DNA of 6,701 nucleotides, taken from assembly GCA_030037185.1 (NCBI GenBank), contig JASHRR010000014.1, forward strand, positions 1 through 6,701, given 5' to 3'. Below are positions 5,219-6,701 of this stretch, piece by piece. The notes under the pieces were generated by a model. It was given only the letters and a program-made list of their open reading frames with translations, was not told the DNA's origin and made no database searches. This stretch comes from Xanthobacteraceae bacterium (lineage in GTDB: Bacteria > Pseudomonadota > Alphaproteobacteria > Rhizobiales > Xanthobacteraceae). The first letter of the stretch is position 1, and each line of letters opens with the position of its first letter. Both the position numbers and the translations under genes were made by a program.

Positions 5219-5875
5219 TCCGCCGCGCAACCGATCGGAGGTATCACCGCCGTGGCGGAGAGCCCGCATGTGATGCTTGGTGCACAAGCCTTTTGCCCGG
5301 ACCTTGCCGCCGCATCCTTCGATTGTGCATATGGTTATCCGAGGTCTGTCGGAGGTATCCCCGTTGTAGCGGCGAGCCCGTTGGTAGTGCTTGTTGCACA
5401 AGTCGTGCTTGATGGCCTTGCCACCGCATCCTTCGACGCTGCAAGTCCGCACTGTCCGTGGTCTGTCGTGTGTTTTTCTATCGGGGCGGCGAGCCCGCTG
5501 GTAGTGCTTGTGGCACAAGCCTTTTGCTTCAACCTTGCTGCCGCATCCTTCGATTGTGCATATGGTTATCCGAGGTCTGTCGGAGGTATCCCCGTTGTAG
5601 CGGCGAGCCCGTTGGTAGTGCTTGACGCACAAACCTTTACCGAACACCTTGGTAGTGCATCCTTGGACGTTACACTTATCGCTCTTCGACATGCGCAAGC
5701 AGCCGCAGGAGGGGGCTTTGCCGCGTCTTAGACTGTGAGTTGAAGCCTTTTTGTTCCCGCCGCAATCACATTCGCAAAGCCAATACACATCCCCGTGCTT
5801 GCTGCGATAGGGTGTCCGTTCTCGCACAACAAGATGGCCGAATCGTTGTCCTACCAGACCATTCAATCTCCTCAT
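5132..5875 (-). CDS. Tandem CX4CX9CX2H zinc-knuckle protein with phage-like Cys-rich N-terminus
   Basis: The protein is 247 residues from ATG 5875, favoured over ATG 5911 because AGGTGA lies 7 bases upstream. Residues 4-17 (LNGLVGQRFGHLVV), WLCECDCG (32-39) and SCGCLR (56-61) match a phage and mobile-element module ('L-G-RFG-L-V...W-C-CDCG...S-G--KSCGC') found in AP2/HNH-type proteins; it has five Cys likely to bind zinc. Four repeats follow, starting at Cys68, Cys106, Cys145 and Cys183 (spacing 38, 39, 38), each CX4CX9CX2H plus a basic HYQRARR and a DRPR linker. Such knuckles ('GC---V-A-GLC-KHY-R') suggest nucleic-acid binding; the target is unknown. From residue 216 the repeat pattern stops and the last 32 residues are antisense to an ABC_sub_bind relic, so the 3' end was probably replaced. 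No nuclease catalytic motif is seen. It is transcribed alone. Confidence 0.75.
   Translation of the reverse strand: MRRLNGLVGQRFGHLVVRERTPYRSKHGDVYWLCECDCGGNKKASTHSLRRGKAPSCGCLRMSKSDKCNVQGCTTKVFGKGLCVKHYQRARRYNGDTSDRPRITICTIEGCGSKVEAKGLCHKHYQRARRPDRKTHDRPRTVRTCSVEGCGGKAIKHDLCNKHYQRARRYNGDTSDRPRITICTIEGCGGKVRAKGLCTKHHMRALRHGGDTSDRLRGGSLKSRTPPSPGETPRGIHAAAVRSRASR
5309..5624 (-). repeat. 85-bp exact repeat, two-knuckle duplication
   Basis: Bases 5309-5393 and 5540-5624 are identical over 85 bp, offset 231 bases (77 codons, two knuckles). They encode the end of knuckle 3 into knuckle 4 and the end of knuckle 1 into knuckle 2, including the linker YNGDTSDRPRITICTIEGCG. The intervening knuckle 2-3 linker is diverged. 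This indicates a recent duplication of a two-knuckle block, or gene conversion. Confidence 0.9.
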
Positions 5876-5882
5876 CTGTGTC

Positions 5883-5888
5883 TCACCT
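5883..5888 (-). promoter_or_regulatory. Ribosome binding site deciding the start of the zinc-knuckle gene
   Basis: AGGTGA on the minus strand lies 7 bases before ATG 5875, and a further GGAGG lies at 5891-5895. The in-frame ATG at 5911 has no comparable purine run, so the shorter product is preferred. Confidence 0.55.
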
Positions 5889-6091
5889 CGCCTCCGGTAT
5901 CGAGATATCATAAAGGGTTACTCAAAATATGGCATGCTAATGCTCTCCGTTACGAAATTAACTTGCGCAAAAACGTCTGTAGCGAAAAACCAAGCGCAGA
6001 CAGACAGCACGCGTGACTACGCCTGCCTCTTCAAATCTCACTGTAAATTAAACGCTACTTGTTTTTTCAAGGAAGGGTGATTCTATTTTGC

Positions 6092-6104
6092 TATACGCCG
6101 TATA
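6092..6104. promoter_or_regulatory. 13-bp palindrome in AT-rich intergenic DNA
   Basis: TATACG-C-CGTATA is a perfect 6-bp inverted repeat with a one-base centre. It lies in the 5912-6384 gap between the divergently oriented zinc-knuckle and exported-protein genes. It could be an operator for either gene, but no family match is known. Confidence 0.25.
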
Positions 6105-6181
6105 ACGTCAGAAAACAGCACGAGCTTTCGAACAACATGACCTAGTGCATTATCGTTAAGCGCTGCGACCCCTGACTCGCG

Positions 6182-6235
6182 TTAATTAGTGGTAATGTAT
6201 TAATCATTGGTAATGTATTAATTAGTGGTAATGTA
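6182..6235 (+). repeat. Three tandem 18-bp iteron-like direct repeats
   Basis: Units at 6182-6199, 6200-6217 and 6218-6235. The first and third are identical (TTAATTAGTGGTAATGTA); the middle one differs at three positions (TTAATCATTGGTAATGTA). The block is AT-rich, inside the otherwise gene-free 5912-6384 gap. Size, exact tandem spacing and AT content resemble iterons or a multi-site operator. No Rep protein or DnaA-box cluster is visible nearby. Confidence 0.85.
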
Positions 6236-6256
6236 CTGATGTGCCGATGCCGGTAG

Positions 6257-6285
6257 TTGATACGAATAACCTATTGATACGAATA
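6257..6285 (+). repeat. 12-bp direct repeat, possible promoter region
   Basis: TTGATACGAATA occurs at 6257-6268 and 6274-6285, start-to-start 17 bases. TTGATA at 6257 could be a -35 box with GAATAT (6281-6286) as -10, 18 bases apart, for the exported-protein gene starting at 6385. The pairing is weak; the repeat itself is exact. Confidence 0.4.
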
Positions 6286-6343
6286 TTCTCGTAGTGTTGC
6301 CGTTCCGACACAGTCAGACACGGTTAACTTTAGTAACATTGAA

Positions 6344-6372
6344 CCGGGAACGAGTTTTGGATGCGTTCCCGG
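6344..6372 (+). promoter_or_regulatory. Perfect 9-bp leader hairpin before the exported-protein gene
   Basis: CCGGGAACG (6344-6352) pairs perfectly with CGTTCCCGG (6364-6372) around an 11-base loop. The 3' arm ends in the first two G of the GGGGAGGT ribosome binding site (6371-6378), 12 bases before ATG 6385. No T-run follows, so it is not a standard terminator. It could affect translation initiation or mRNA stability, or be a dyad operator. Confidence 0.5.
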
Positions 6373-6378
6373 GGAGGT
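6371..6378 (+). promoter_or_regulatory. Ribosome binding site of the exported-protein gene
   Basis: GGGGAGGT lies 6 bases before ATG 6385. Its first two G are also the end of the leader hairpin. Confidence 0.7.
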
Positions 6379-6384
6379 ATTCAG

Positions 6385-6701
6385 ATGTGGAAAAACTTGA
6401 CAGCGACCGGCTTTGCCGGCGCCCTGCTGGCTATGGGAATAACGCCATCGGCTGCACAGGAGGATTTCATCCCATTCCAGGCCGTGCAGTTGCCGGACGC
6501 CGGGACCCTGGAGGCGTTCGATATTAGCTTTGTTAACGCGGCACTCCACACCTATGCGCTTTCCGCTTCAAGGGTTGTCGACAGTAGGGGGCCGTTCGGG
6601 ACGGTTGTCATCGTCGACACGAACCTCAATGTCGTCACCAAGGAACTCATTCCAGACCCGCCATTCGCCGGCGCCTGTTCGTTTCCGGCACGAAATACGG
6701 T
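6385..6701 (+). CDS. Exported beta-propeller-like protein, 3' end outside window
   Basis: The first 105 residues are present and the frame is still open at the right edge. MWKNLTATGFAGALLAMGIT is a short basic start plus hydrophobic core. Signal peptidase I cleavage is likely after PSAA (residue 24), so the mature protein begins QEDFIPF and is periplasmic or secreted. Residues 44-62 (AFDISFVNAALHTYALSAS) and 72-88 (GTVVIVDTNLNVVTKEL) match the blade pattern of YncE/NHL-like propeller proteins ('FDIS-V-----Y-LADR', 'V-VVDT-TN-VV--L'), which bind ligands or partners outside the cytoplasm. No enzymatic motif is seen. The start is well supported by GGGGAGGT 6 bases upstream. It has its own AT-rich leader with direct repeats and a hairpin. 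Signal peptide certain, propeller assignment probable, function unknown. Confidence 0.75.
   Translation, partial: MWKNLTATGFAGALLAMGITPSAAQEDFIPFQAVQLPDAGTLEAFDISFVNAALHTYALSASRVVDSRGPFGTVVIVDTNLNVVTKELIPDPPFAGACSFPARNT

Noticed and set aside
5216..5674. Repeat array at first sight resembling CRISPR
   Set aside because: Units are 114-117 bp, contiguous, in frame and encode zinc knuckles; there are no unique spacers.
5252..5731. 159-codon plus-strand frame with repeated ASPLVVL segments
   Set aside because: It is the antisense of the zinc-knuckle repeats; its repetitiveness is inherited from them.

Overview
The window looks like a decayed accessory region of a GC-rich alphaproteobacterium, most likely a rhizobial or Bradyrhizobium-like genome. 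That placement is an inference from high GC, codon use and the protein families present (FkbM methyltransferase, ABC_sub_bind relic, AraC relic, exported propeller protein). No rRNA, tRNA, CRISPR array or complete insertion sequence is visible.

Only three genes look intact, plus a fourth that runs off the right edge. (1) On the minus strand, 1093-1878 encodes a GT-A type glycosyltransferase-like protein with a strong ribosome binding site. (2) On the plus strand, 3726-4589 encodes an FkbM-family SAM-dependent methyltransferase. (3) On the minus strand, 5132-5875 encodes a protein with an N-terminal Cys-rich module followed by four tandem CX4CX9CX2H knuckles. (4) On the plus strand, from 6385 past the right edge, lies a signal-peptide protein that resembles beta-propeller repeat proteins. 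It sits behind an AT-rich leader with direct repeats, palindromes and a perfect hairpin.

Between these is a gene graveyard that becomes readable only when frames are stitched together. It holds a ribbon-helix-helix-like small protein (minus, 302-554), a SEC-C zinc-motif C-terminus (plus, 829-961), a TPR protein of 42-residue repeats (plus, 2081-2488), a possible HvfC/DUF2063 fragment (plus, about 2757-2994, weak), an AraC-type regulator C-terminus (minus, 3002-3333), the C-terminus of a second glycosyltransferase of the same family as the intact one (plus, 3395-3654), and the N-terminus of an ABC_sub_bind periplasmic protein (plus, about 5060-5218). Each of the clear ones carries identifiable nonsense codons or frameshifts.

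Functionally, the glycosyltransferase and the methyltransferase suggest surface-glycan synthesis and methylation. The relic copy of the glycosyltransferase lies directly upstream of, and on the same strand as, the methyltransferase, so an ancestral glycosyltransferase-FkbM pair is plausible, with the intact minus-strand copy a possible replacement. The zinc-knuckle protein resembles phage or mobile-element nucleic-acid-binding proteins, and its 3' end reads into the antisense of the ABC_sub_bind relic.
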